Shown piece by piece: positions 1 to 8,212 of a stretch of DNA of 64,000 nucleotides. How positions within the stretch are numbered: position 1 is the stretch's first letter; every line of letters starts with the position of its first letter. Below the pieces are notes generated by a model. That model was given only the letters and a program-made list of their open reading frames with translations, was not told the origin of the DNA and did no database searches. A program made the translations under genes and the position numbers. Source of the stretch: Desulfoluna butyratoxydans (lineage in GTDB: Bacteria; Desulfobacterota; Desulfobacteria; Desulfobacterales; Desulfolunaceae); the NCBI RefSeq assembly GCF_900699765.1, contig NZ_CAADHO010000002.1, positions 868,001 to 932,000 on the forward strand, written 5' to 3'.

Positions 1-809
1 GTCTCCAGGAAAGCGTGGTTAAAAGCGTGTCCGGACTTATTGGTGGTGATATGGGCAAGGATCGGCATCCCCAGAAGGGAAAAATCACCCAGGCAGTCCA
101 GGAGCTTATGGCGGGCAAACTCATCGGGGAACCTCAGGCCCCCTTCGTTCATGATGCCGTCGTCGGTGAGGGCGATGCCGGTGTCCAGCTCCGCGCCCCG
201 CCCCAGCCCGTAAAGCTTGAGCATCTTGATGTCCCGGTAGAACCCGAAGGTGCGGGCCGGGCTGATGTCGGTGAGGAAGGTGTTGTCCCGGGAGTCCAGG
301 GTGACGCTCTGTTCGTTGATCATGGGGTGATTGAAGGCGATGCCGCAGGTGATGGAGAAGTGGTCGCACGGCACGGCGGTTACCCGCTTGTCCCCCTCGC
401 AGAGCTCCACTTTTTTGGTGATGGCCAGAAAGCTCCGGGGCTTGTCCAGCGCCACAATGCCTGCTTCCATGATGCCTTGGGCAAACACGCGGGCGCTGCC
501 GTCCATGATGGGCATCTCATACCCGTCGATGGTCACCAGGGCGTTGTCGATGGCAAGGCCTGCAAAGGTGGCCATGAGGTGTTCGATGGTGGAGACAATG
601 GCGCCCTCCTGGCCGATGACCGTGGCAAGGCTCGTGTCCACGACGTTTCGGAACAGGGCCCGGATGGTGGGGCTGTCGGGGAGGTCGCTGCGCTGGAACC
701 GAATGCCGTGATTGGCGGGGGCCGGATGGACGGTCAGGTTGACCCGAACACCGGAGTGGACGCCGGTTCCCGAGCATGAAAAAGGTTTTGCTAAGGTGCG
801 TTGATTCAT
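1..809 (-). CDS. lpxC: UDP-3-O-acyl-N-acetylglucosamine deacetylase LpxC (3' end outside window)
   Basis: LpxC catalyses the committed zinc-dependent deacetylation step of lipid A synthesis in the cytoplasm. The translated minus strand begins MNQRTLAKPFSCSGTGVHSG, which matches the family N-terminus. It contains the zinc-site segment EHLMATFAGL, the PIMDGSA and ARTFGF blocks, the second zinc motif HKLLDCLGD, and the SGHAFNH segment with the catalytic-region histidine. About 269 residues are present. The family is usually around 300, so roughly 35 C-terminal residues lie beyond base 1. The start is the ATG at 809-807. The identification is firm because every signature block is in the expected order. 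It indicates an organism with an LPS-type outer membrane. Confidence 0.95.
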   Translation of the reverse strand, partial: MNQRTLAKPFSCSGTGVHSGVRVNLTVHPAPANHGIRFQRSDLPDSPTIRALFRNVVDTSLATVIGQEGAIVSTIEHLMATFAGLAIDNALVTIDGYEMPIMDGSARVFAQGIMEAGIVALDKPRSFLAITKKVELCEGDKRVTAVPCDHFSITCGIAFNHPMINEQSVTLDSRDNTFLTDISPARTFGFYRDIKMLKLYGLGRGAELDTGIALTDDGIMNEGGLRFPDEFARHKLLDCLGDFSLLGMPILAHITTNKSGHAFNHAFLE

Positions 810-1191
810 GTAAATTGTCATCACCGTATCGTCTGCGGGGGCCTGATAAAGGCCGCCCGATATCGTCGTTTTGATCGTGTCCGATCGTTTCAGTGTCCCT
901 TGAGAGTTTTTCCCGAAGTATCCAAATCGTTTGTGCATGGTGGTGTGATGGGTTTGTCCGATAAACGCATCAGGCGTGTCGACATCCTATGCCCTGTGAG
1001 GGCCGTCTGTCTGTGCGTGGTATCACTCGTAAAGTCGACACACGCGGGTGGATGTGGGTGCCGTGGTCCGTGGCCCCTGATTATTCGGAAAAATCTCAAC
1101 TTAGTGGGTTTATATATCAAATACCATGAAATATCAAAGCCATTGTCATCCCGGAGCCCCGGGGCTCCCTGGGGGGTGAAAAGGAGGGGGC
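810..1191. other. Intergenic region between divergent lpxC and comM
   Basis: This 382-base stretch separates the divergent lpxC and comM genes and must hold both promoters. It contains an AT-rich patch at about 1095-1140 ahead of comM. No open frame with a ribosome-binding site and no RNA gene was recognised. Confidence 0.5.
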
Positions 1192-2757
1192 GTGCTGGCC
1201 AGGGTTTTCAGCAGTGCACTGGTGGGGGTGGAAGCCCGGGTGGTGGATGTGGAGGTGGATATCGCCCGCGGACTTCCGGCCTTTACCACGGTGGGGCTTG
1301 CCGAGACCGCCGTACGGGAGAGCCGGGAGCGGGTCAAGGCGGCGGTGACCAATTCCGGTTTTCAGTTTCCCAGGGATCGCATCACCGTCAACCTGGCCCC
1401 TGCCGACATGCGCAAGGAGGGCACGGGCTTTGACCTGCCCGTGGCCTTAGGGGTTCTCACGGCAACGGGCATGGTGCCCCAGGGCGCGGCATCGGGCTTT
1501 TTGATCTGCGGAGAGCTGGCCCTGGACGGACGTGTCAAGCCGGTGCGAGGCGTCCTGGCCATGGCCATGGAGGCCGGGCGTCGTGGGATGAACGCGGTGA
1601 TGGTCCCCAGGGACAACGGCGTCGAGGCCTCGGTGGTGCGGGGCATCAGGGTCTTTGCCGTGGGAAGCCTCTCCGAGGCCGTGGGGTTTTTTAAGGGCAT
1701 CCATCCCCTGGTGCCGGAGCCGCCCTTTGACGGGCTGGAGCCCGGTGCCGGCAGCTGCCCTGTGGATTTTTCAGATATCGTGGGCCAGCATCATGCCAAG
1801 CGGGCCCTTGAGATCGCGGCGGCAGGGCGCCACAACCTCCTGATGAACGGGCCTCCGGGATCCGGAAAAACCATGCTTGCCCGCGCCCTGCCCTCCATCT
1901 TGCCCACCCTCTCCTTTGATGAGGCCCTGGAGACCACCCGGGTCCACTCCGCAGCGGGCCTTCTGGACAGAAGCACGCCCCTGGTCACCATTCGCCCGGT
2001 GCGCTCGCCCCACCACACCATCTCCGATGCGGGTCTCATCGGCGGAGGACAGAACCCCATGCCCGGGGAGGTGAGCCTCGCCCACAACGGGGTGCTGTTT
2101 TTAGATGAACTCCCCGAGTTCAAGAAACGGGTCCTGGATGTCCTGAGACAGCCCCTGGAAGATGGGGATGTCCACATCGCCCGGGCCCGCATCAAGGTTA
2201 CCTACCCCAGCGACACCCTCCTTGTCTGTGCCATGAACCCCTGTCCCTGCGGGTATGCCACCCACCCCGGCCGGGAATGCCGCTGCTCCTCCGTGCAGGT
2301 GGAACGATACCAGGAACGCATCTCCGGCCCCTTACTGGACCGCATTGACCTCCATGTGGAGGTGCCCGCCGTCTCCTTTGACGAACTCTCCGGACGGAAA
2401 CAGGCCGGGGCAGAGCCGTCGGCCGCGGTGCGGGCCCGGGTGGTGGCCGCCGTGGCCCGGCAATCACACCGGTTCAAAGACCTTTCCGTCCGGTTCAACG
2501 GCCAGATGGGAAGCCGCGAGGTAAGAGCCTTCTGCCAGGTGGGCCCGGACTCCCGGGACCTGCTTGAAGCCGCGGTGAAACGCCTGGGCCTTTCAGCCCG
2601 AGCCTGGATGCGCTGCCTGAAAATGGCCCGTACCATCGCCGACCTCGAAGGCGCCGATGCCATCGATACCCCCCACGTGGCCGAAGCCATCCAGTACCGG
2701 GAGATCTTCTCCCGGGCCGACGAACGGGAACCCTGGGAAGCAACCTGCCCCAGTTGA
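1192..2757 (+). CDS. comM: ComM/YifB family Mg-chelatase-like AAA+ ATPase
   Basis: This 521-residue protein has the ComM (YifB) architecture. A Lon-protease-like N-terminal domain covers about residues 1-170. A Mg-chelatase-type AAA+ module follows, with Walker A GPPGSGKT near 220-227, Walker B LFLDELPEF near 305, and the cysteine-rich CAMNPCPCGY segment. A C-terminal Mg-chelatase subdomain ends the protein. ComM is a hexameric helicase that promotes branch migration during natural transformation, and homologues also occur in organisms not known to be competent. The GTG start at 1192 is preceded by AAGGAGG at the right spacing. No competence genes are nearby, so the transformation role is a family inference. 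Confidence 0.93.
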   Translation: MLARVFSSALVGVEARVVDVEVDIARGLPAFTTVGLAETAVRESRERVKAAVTNSGFQFPRDRITVNLAPADMRKEGTGFDLPVALGVLTATGMVPQGAASGFLICGELALDGRVKPVRGVLAMAMEAGRRGMNAVMVPRDNGVEASVVRGIRVFAVGSLSEAVGFFKGIHPLVPEPPFDGLEPGAGSCPVDFSDIVGQHHAKRALEIAAAGRHNLLMNGPPGSGKTMLARALPSILPTLSFDEALETTRVHSAAGLLDRSTPLVTIRPVRSPHHTISDAGLIGGGQNPMPGEVSLAHNGVLFLDELPEFKKRVLDVLRQPLEDGDVHIARARIKVTYPSDTLLVCAMNPCPCGYATHPGRECRCSSVQVERYQERISGPLLDRIDLHVEVPAVSFDELSGRKQAGAEPSAAVRARVVAAVARQSHRFKDLSVRFNGQMGSREVRAFCQVGPDSRDLLEAAVKRLGLSARAWMRCLKMARTIADLEGADAIDTPHVAEAIQYREIFSRADEREPWEATCPS

Positions 2758-2762
2758 AAGCG

Positions 2763-2940
2763 TGCCTCCGGCGGCCAGGGAATAAATCCCCTGGACCCCA
2801 GGTTGCGAAAGCCCTCCCCCTTCGTTCCTCAGGGGAAGAGCTTTCGCGAAGATTTTTGTGAAATTGAGCAAAACCTGTTTGTCAAACCCAAGACATCTAA
2901 TTGGCAAAAGTTTGGCCCCCGGCAGGGCCGCCGGAGGCAT
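2763..2940. repeat. Inverted-repeat-bounded intergenic element (GCCTCCGGCGG family)
   Basis: A 14-base arm at 2763-2776 (TGCCTCCGGCGGCC) is perfectly inverted at 2926-2939, bounding about 177 bases just after comM. The right half (2870-2940) is a copy of a dispersed element. That element starts ACCTGTTTGTCAAA and ends CCCCCGGCAGGGCCGCCGGAGGC, and it is also found at 13993-14047 (inverted) and 58271-58326. Confidence 0.75.
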
Positions 2941-3007
2941 CATTAGAAAGAGTGACGAGGTGCCGAATCGTGGGCTTGACATCCGTTTTTCAGGCACCTA
3001 TAAGCCC

Positions 3008-3084
3008 TTAGCCCTTAGCCCTTAGCCCTTAGCCCTTAGCCCTTAGCCCTTAGCCCTTAGCCCTTAGCCCTTAGCCCTTAGCCC
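3008..3084. repeat. Heptanucleotide tandem repeat (TTAGCCC)x11
   Basis: Eleven perfect head-to-tail copies of TTAGCCC occupy 3008-3084, preceded by one degenerate copy (TAAGCCC, 3001-3007). The last unit supplies the TAA stop codon (3078-3080, minus strand) and the last sense codon of the sigma-54 activator. The array lies at and beyond the stop, so changes in copy number would alter the 3' untranslated region rather than the reading frame. Confidence 0.95.
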
Positions 3085-4688
3085 CCCATCGTTTCCTTTT
3101 TAAGGTGTCGCCACAGGGTTGCCGTGCCGATGCCCAGGATGCCGGCGGTCTCTTTTTTGTTGCCGTTGGTGTGGGCCAGGACCTTGTGGATGTAGCGGTG
3201 GGTGAGGTCTTCCAGGCTGGGAAGGTCGCCGTCGATGCTGTCGCCGGAGGGTGTGGTGTGCCGGGCTTCCGGGAGGTGATCGGTGTCGATGGGGGTGTTG
3301 CCGGCGAGGATCAGGCCGTGTTCCACCCAGTTTTCGAGTTCGCGGACGTTACCGGGCCAGGTGTGGCCTTGCAGGGCTTTTTCTGCGGCTGAGGAGAACC
3401 CCGGGTGATCCGGAGCCCGTTTTTTCAAGACGGCGTGGGCCAGGGGGAGGATATCCTCTTTGCGCTGGGCCAGTGAGGGCAGGGTGATGGGAAAGACCGA
3501 CAACCGGTAGTAGAGGTCCTGGCGAAAGGAGCCTTCTCGGGCCATGGCGGCCAGGTCCCGGTTGGTGGCGGCGACGATGCGGGCCTTGACGGGGATATCC
3601 TCCAGGCCGCCCACCGGGCGTACTTCTCTTTCCTGCAGGGCGCGCAGGAGTTTGCCCTGGACGGGCAGGGGCATGTCTCCGATTTCGTCCAGAAAGATTG
3701 TGCCCTCCCCTGCGGAGACAAAGAGCCCTTTTTTTGTTTTCTCCGCGCCGGTAAAGGCTCCGCGCACGTGGCCGAAGAGTTCGGATTCCAGGAGCTCCGG
3801 GGGCAGGGCCGCGCAGTTGATGGCCAGGAAGGGGGCATTGCTGCGGCGGGATCCGGCGTGGATTCGGCGGGCCACAACCTCCTTGCCCGATCCGCTCTCC
3901 CCTAAGATAAGGACCGTGGCATCGGTGGGGGCCACCTTGTCGGTGCGGTCCAGCACGGCCCGAAAGCCCGGATCCCTGCACACCGGGTCGGCTGTTGCGA
4001 AAAAGGGCGGGGCCGCGGCCGGGCGATTTTCAAGGCCCAGGATTTCCCTCAGCTTGGTGATGTTGCTCTCCAGGGCGTGGTCGCCCTCATCATCCATGTA
4101 CGGCGGGGCTTCGCCGTGGTCCCATGCCGTCGCCGGTTTTCCTTCAAAGTGGCATTCCGCTGTTCCCATGGCCTGGCAGGCCGTTTCCCTCACCACAATT
4201 TTCTCTCCGAACACCGCCGAGGCATATCCGCTGAGGATGGCGCACAGGGCCAGGCACACCGGCCGGCTGGCATGTCCCCTGTTTTTGCGGCTGTTTGTTT
4301 TGAGGTAGATGGCGGTTTCAAAGGATCCGGCCCACCGGCCGCTGAATCGCACCAGCTTTCCCTCGGGGGTGATGTCCAGGGAGGTGATGCGTTCGTTACA
4401 GTAGCCGGTGAAGTTCCGAAGCCTGCTCCCTGCGTGCAGGTGCTCCGAGGCCGATGAAAAGGCGCAGAGCCCGGACAGGGTTGTGGCCTGGCCCAGGCCG
4501 ACTTCGTAGCCCAGGTTTTCGGCAATGCGTCGGCGGGTTTTTTTGTCCACCATTTCGGTGAAGTCCCGGTAAAACCGTTCCAGGGTGGCGATGCTGACGC
4601 CCAGGACACGGCTGGGGCCGAAGAGGGGGAACCCGTATTGGGGGTCCCGGGTGATGAGTTGCGACGGGGAGAAGGGGTCGGACAGCAT
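3078..4688 (-). CDS. XylR/DmpR-like sigma-54-dependent activator with V4R sensor domain
   Basis: This is a 536-residue enhancer-binding protein. The N-terminal half (about 1-190) resembles the XylR_N plus V4R effector module of aromatic-sensing regulators, including the cysteine-bearing block SGYASAVFGEKIVVRETACQ and the AEC..FEGKPA ending. The AAA+ domain has Walker A GESGSGKE at 263-270, the sigma-54 contact loop GAFTGA at 310-315 and Walker B FLDEIGD at 332-338. A Fis-type helix-turn-helix ends the protein (ETAGILGIGTATLWRHLKK). The start at 4688 is preferred over a site 48 bases upstream because GAGGTGATC precedes it. It is divergent from the fadL-like gene, whose upstream region carries a sigma-54 promoter, so it very likely controls that gene. 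The effector is unknown. Confidence 0.9.
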   Translation of the reverse strand: MLSDPFSPSQLITRDPQYGFPLFGPSRVLGVSIATLERFYRDFTEMVDKKTRRRIAENLGYEVGLGQATTLSGLCAFSSASEHLHAGSRLRNFTGYCNERITSLDITPEGKLVRFSGRWAGSFETAIYLKTNSRKNRGHASRPVCLALCAILSGYASAVFGEKIVVRETACQAMGTAECHFEGKPATAWDHGEAPPYMDDEGDHALESNITKLREILGLENRPAAAPPFFATADPVCRDPGFRAVLDRTDKVAPTDATVLILGESGSGKEVVARRIHAGSRRSNAPFLAINCAALPPELLESELFGHVRGAFTGAEKTKKGLFVSAGEGTIFLDEIGDMPLPVQGKLLRALQEREVRPVGGLEDIPVKARIVAATNRDLAAMAREGSFRQDLYYRLSVFPITLPSLAQRKEDILPLAHAVLKKRAPDHPGFSSAAEKALQGHTWPGNVRELENWVEHGLILAGNTPIDTDHLPEARHTTPSGDSIDGDLPSLEDLTHRYIHKVLAHTNGNKKETAGILGIGTATLWRHLKKETMGG

Positions 4689-4737
4689 AATGATCACCTC
4701 TGTGAATGTGGGCTTATGGTTTAAATTTTGTATCATT

Positions 4738-4755
4738 TTGAAACTATGATTTCAA
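4738..4755. promoter_or_regulatory. Inverted repeat, candidate activator binding site (UAS)
   Basis: TTGAAA-CTATGA-TTTCAA is a perfect 6-6-6 inverted repeat, followed by a further TGAAAC half site. It lies about 90 bases upstream of the -24 element at 4842. This is the usual distance for an enhancer of a sigma-54 activator and is consistent with binding by the divergent regulator. It is a candidate only. Confidence 0.45.
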
Positions 4756-4841
4756 TATGAAACGAAAGGGCGCGTAACCTGTCCGTTCCATGATTCTGTG
4801 AATGTGGTGGAATGATTACTCAATAACCATTGTTCACATGA

Positions 4842-4857
4842 TGGCACGATGGTTGCA
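4842..4857 (+). promoter_or_regulatory. Sigma-54 (-24/-12) promoter of the fadL-like gene
   Basis: TGGCACG-N4-TTGCA matches the -24/-12 consensus exactly, with correct spacing between the GG and GC pairs. Transcription would start near 4869, leaving a leader of about 315 bases before the fadL-like start at 5185. The neighbouring divergent gene is a sigma-54 activator, which strengthens the assignment. Confidence 0.85.
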
Positions 4858-5184
4858 CAATTGACTTACGGTAGAAGAGTGGTACAGTGCTGCGCGGTTT
4901 GAGTGAACGCTGGTCGCATGTGTAGAAGGCGTCATTAACTTTTGAACCGGGCTTTAATATGCACCTGATGTGTAGTGTTCCGTACGGTCGGTTTTTTGAC
5001 TCTGAGATCGGTGTGCTGGGTCGCAACATTCCCGATATCTTGCCGGAAACCTCCCTGGAAAGGGCGATCCATGGTGGACGGCGGGACGGTGTTTATGGAT
5101 GGGGCACTGGTATGAAGGGATGATTCCGGTCCCGAGTTTCGAGCGTCGCTGCTATGTTGACATGCTATGTGTAAGGAGGAAACA

Positions 5185-6708
5185 ATGGTGAAACGTTTTG
5201 CTTGTGCGGCGGCCTGTGTGCTTGCCGCTTCCACGATGGCTTATGCAGGTTCAGTGGATACATACGGTATCGGTGCCAGGGCCACCGCCCTGGGCGGGGC
5301 CTATGCGGCCACGGCCGACGACCCTTTTGCCGCGTACTACAACCCGGCGGGCCTCTCTCAGATTGAGGGCAAGGTCTTCTCTGTGGGAGCCCTTGCGGTG
5401 GATCCCACCATCGAGATGTCCCAGTTTACGGTGACCAACCGCTCTGACATGTCGGAAAACCTCATCGAGCCCACGGATTTCAGTGACGACTCCGACCTTC
5501 TCGTGGCCCCCCACCTGGGCTATGCCCAGAAGATCAGCGAGCGTTTCGCTTTGGGCGTTGCCGCCTACGCCCCCTGGGGCATGGAGCTGGACTGGGAAAA
5601 GGACCCTACGAAAAACCCGGGCTCTTACAGTGCCTATCACTCCTACTATAAGCGGTATGGCGTGACGCCTTCCCTTTCGTACAAGGTGAACGATAAACTC
5701 TCCTTTGGTGTGGGGGTCACCATCGGCAAGTCCGAGGCCGGTGCAGATACGAGTAAGTATCTGATTTCCAATACCACTGAGTTTGTGGGGAAACTGATCG
5801 ACAATGCCGATACGATCAGCAAGAAAATGGGAACAGGTCCAATTAATAACGTTGCGGGTGCTGCCGTTGTGTATGCGAATGCAGCGGCTGCCGACCCTGA
5901 AAAGTATGGGGAGGCAGCGGCCTACTCAGCCAAGCTGAGCGCAGCCGGGATTGTGGACGGAAGTGAATTTGGGAACCTTCCCTCCCCCGACCATCAGGCC
6001 GCCATCGGCATGGAGTTGGAGGATGATGTAAACTATTCGTACAACATCGGTGTGATGTACAAGCCCAAGGAGACCATTACCCTCGGTTTGACTTACCGCA
6101 GCGAGTGCGATGCCGATTTTGAAGGCGACGTGTTTAAAGACGGTGTCAAGGTTGCAACGGCAACGATGGACTACAATCATCCCCAGCAGATACAGGCCGG
6201 TGTACGCTACCAGCCCCATGACAAGTTCTCCATTGAATGCGACCTTGTCTGGACGGACTGGAGCATTAACAAGGACCAGGTGTCCAAGCTGTCCAACCCC
6301 ATAGACATTGGCGTGTTTCCTGGTGCTGATCCCATACAGAGTGGCATGGAAGAAGCCTATGAAAGGGACTGGGAAGACACCAAGCAGCTCCGCTTCGGCA
6401 TGGAATACATCATCAACGACATGATCACCGTGCGCGGCGGTTACTTCTACGACCCCACGCCCATCCCCGACAACACCCTGGACATGCAGTGGCCTGATGC
6501 GGACAAGAAGACCTACTCCCTGGGAGCCGGTTTCAACTTCGGTCGCTACACCATCGATGCGGTGTTCCAGTACACGGACATCGAGCAGGCCCGTGTGGTG
6601 GGTGGCGAGAGCACGAACCTCAACGAAAGCTTTGCAGGCAACGTGGTTTCAGCCAGCGCCGACGGCTACATCGTGGGCGGGGGCGTGACCCTGACAGCCC
6701 GCTTCTGA
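5185..6708 (+). CDS. FadL/TodX (OmpP1) family outer-membrane hydrophobic substrate channel
   Basis: This 507-residue protein begins with a signal peptide (MVKRFACAAACVLAASTMAYA, about 21 residues). The mature protein then shows the diagnostic FadL/TodX N-terminus, with YGIGARATALGGAY followed by DDPFAAYYNPAGLSQ. Alternating beta strands continue to a terminal aromatic residue (LTARF). The family forms 14-stranded barrels that let long-chain fatty acids or aromatic hydrocarbons diffuse laterally across the outer membrane. AAGGAGG precedes the ATG at 5185, which rules out the in-frame ATG at 5167. The sigma-54 promoter and V4R-type regulator suggest induction by a hydrophobic or aromatic compound, as with TodX/XylN. 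Substrate choice is inferred. Confidence 0.88.
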   Translation: MVKRFACAAACVLAASTMAYAGSVDTYGIGARATALGGAYAATADDPFAAYYNPAGLSQIEGKVFSVGALAVDPTIEMSQFTVTNRSDMSENLIEPTDFSDDSDLLVAPHLGYAQKISERFALGVAAYAPWGMELDWEKDPTKNPGSYSAYHSYYKRYGVTPSLSYKVNDKLSFGVGVTIGKSEAGADTSKYLISNTTEFVGKLIDNADTISKKMGTGPINNVAGAAVVYANAAAADPEKYGEAAAYSAKLSAAGIVDGSEFGNLPSPDHQAAIGMELEDDVNYSYNIGVMYKPKETITLGLTYRSECDADFEGDVFKDGVKVATATMDYNHPQQIQAGVRYQPHDKFSIECDLVWTDWSINKDQVSKLSNPIDIGVFPGADPIQSGMEEAYERDWEDTKQLRFGMEYIINDMITVRGGYFYDPTPIPDNTLDMQWPDADKKTYSLGAGFNFGRYTIDAVFQYTDIEQARVVGGESTNLNESFAGNVVSASADGYIVGGGVTLTARF

Positions 6709-6881
6709 TTTTTTCCAGTCTCCCGGCACCGGCGACCGTCGGTGTCCTCGGGGGAGGGGCACCCCGCCATCGCCATTGGCCCCTTCCCCGGCATTGCAGC
6801 GATGGGCCCGGGCCCTCCTGGGTCCGGGTCGTCACTGCAGACATTGGTTGTGAGCACAAAAAAAGCCGTGCATCGGCAAAA

Positions 6882-6915
6882 AAAAGGGCCGCCCCGGATG
6901 GGGGCGGCCCTTTTT
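6882..6915. terminator. Bidirectional intrinsic terminator
   Basis: Arms GGGCCGCCCC (6886-6895) and GGGGCGGCCC (6901-6910) enclose a five-base loop, flanked by an A-run on the left and a T-run on the right. It sits between the convergent fadL-like and glpR-like genes and can serve both. Confidence 0.9.
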
Positions 6916-6958
6916 GCGTTCGAATGCAGCAATGGTTCGTTCGGCTGTTTTCAGGGGG

Positions 6959-7774
6959 TCAGTGTTTGCCGCCGTGTGCGATGTGCAGCTTCACGTCGCC
7001 CCGCTTGATGATCTCAAGGAAGGAGGCCGGGGGGGTGCGGTCGGTAAAGAGGGCATCCACCTCTTCCAGGTTGCCGATACGCACCATGGCGCTTCGGTTG
7101 AACTTGGAGTGGTCGGCCACCAGAAAGACCTGGCGGGAGTTGCTGATGATGGCCCGGGCGATGCGCACTTCGTTGTAGTCGAAGTCGATGAGGGTGCCGT
7201 CGGGGTCGATGCCCGCCACTGAGATGATGCCGAAATCCACCTTGAACTGGCTGATGAAGTCGATGGCCGCCTCTCCGGTGATGCCGAGGTCGTGGTTTCG
7301 GACCACGCCCCCGGAGACCAGGATCTCAAAGCCCCGGTTCTGGCCCAGGATGGACGCCACGTTGAGGTTGTTGGTGATGACCCGCAGGCCGGTTTTGTCC
7401 ACCAGGGCCCGAGCCACCTCTTCGGTGGAGGTTCCGATGTCCAGGAACAGGGAGGCGTTGTTGGGGATGAACTGGGCCACGTGCTGGGCCACACGGATTT
7501 TCTCTTCCGAACACAGCGATTTTCGGGTGGAGTAGGTGAAGTTTTCCACGCTGTTCAGGAGACCGGCGCCTCCGTGGTAACGCTGGAGCAGCTTGGCGCT
7601 GCACAGGTTGTTGATATCCCGCCGGATGGTCTGGGGCGTCACGGAGAAGTGCTGGGAGAGCCCTTCGATGGAGACAAAGCCTTTTTCAAGGACCATGTCA
7701 TAGATCGCCTTCTGACGTCTCGGCAGCGTTCGGATGACATCTGCTGCGTTGTATTCCCGATCCCCGGTGTTCAC
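6959..7774 (-). CDS. glpR: DeoR/GlpR family transcriptional repressor
   Basis: This 271-residue protein has the DeoR layout. The N-terminal helix-turn-helix is at about 33-57 (VSIEGLSQHF to TIRRDINNL). A sugar-phosphate-isomerase-like sensor domain follows, with FLDIGTSTEEVA, VITNNLNVA, GGVVRNHDLGITG and VADHSKFNRSAMV. These blocks are typical of GlpR, which binds glycerol-3-phosphate. It is divergent from glpA-glpB, so it probably represses them. The GTG start at 7774 has AAGGAG about seven bases upstream. A longer in-frame start at 7819 exists but lacks a good ribosome-binding site. The ligand is inferred from context. Confidence 0.87.
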   Translation of the reverse strand: MNTGDREYNAADVIRTLPRRQKAIYDMVLEKGFVSIEGLSQHFSVTPQTIRRDINNLCSAKLLQRYHGGAGLLNSVENFTYSTRKSLCSEEKIRVAQHVAQFIPNNASLFLDIGTSTEEVARALVDKTGLRVITNNLNVASILGQNRGFEILVSGGVVRNHDLGITGEAAIDFISQFKVDFGIISVAGIDPDGTLIDFDYNEVRIARAIISNSRQVFLVADHSKFNRSAMVRIGNLEEVDALFTDRTPPASFLEIIKRGDVKLHIAHGGKH

Positions 7775-8212
7775 CTCTACTCTCCTTGATTTTCGGTTTT
7801 GATGAGAACGAACCTGCAAAGTTTAATGTGTGATAGCATCGTAATTCCTTTTTCTCAAGAGCTATTATCCCGATTCTCTGTGCCGGAAGCAATAGTTTTG
7901 GGTTTTCAAATCCGAAAATTTATGTTGTATTGTGAACAATCTGCTGGATGTGGATGATCAAAGGATCGATTCCGAACCTTGTGAGGGAACCGGACGCGCT
8001 GGAAATGCCATGGAGTTTATGGTTGAAAACCAAAGGGTTTACCGCAGCGTGCCCGCCGGGTATCCGAAATGTGTGTCTGTTTTGGAAAACGAACATCCTG
8101 AGCTGCGGGGGATCTTTTGACGGGCGGTCTCGGTCCATGCATGGAATGCGGGGGCGCTGTTGCACTGACGGGCAGGTCCTTAATCTGACTCTATAAGACG
8201 GAGCATCATGGG
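7775..8212. promoter_or_regulatory. Divergent glpR/glpA control region
   Basis: This 438-base, comparatively AT-rich region separates the repressor from glpA. It contains a short inverted repeat ATTGT-GA-ACAAT at 7929-7940 and a half site CGAACAT near 8089-8095 that resembles the half site of the E. coli GlpR operator. No gene was recognised in it. The operators are tentative. Confidence 0.35.

Noticed and set aside
3001..3084. Telomere-like sequence from a linear replicon end or eukaryotic contamination
   Set aside because: The unit is seven bases (TTAGCCC), internal, and flanked by ordinary bacterial genes on both sides.
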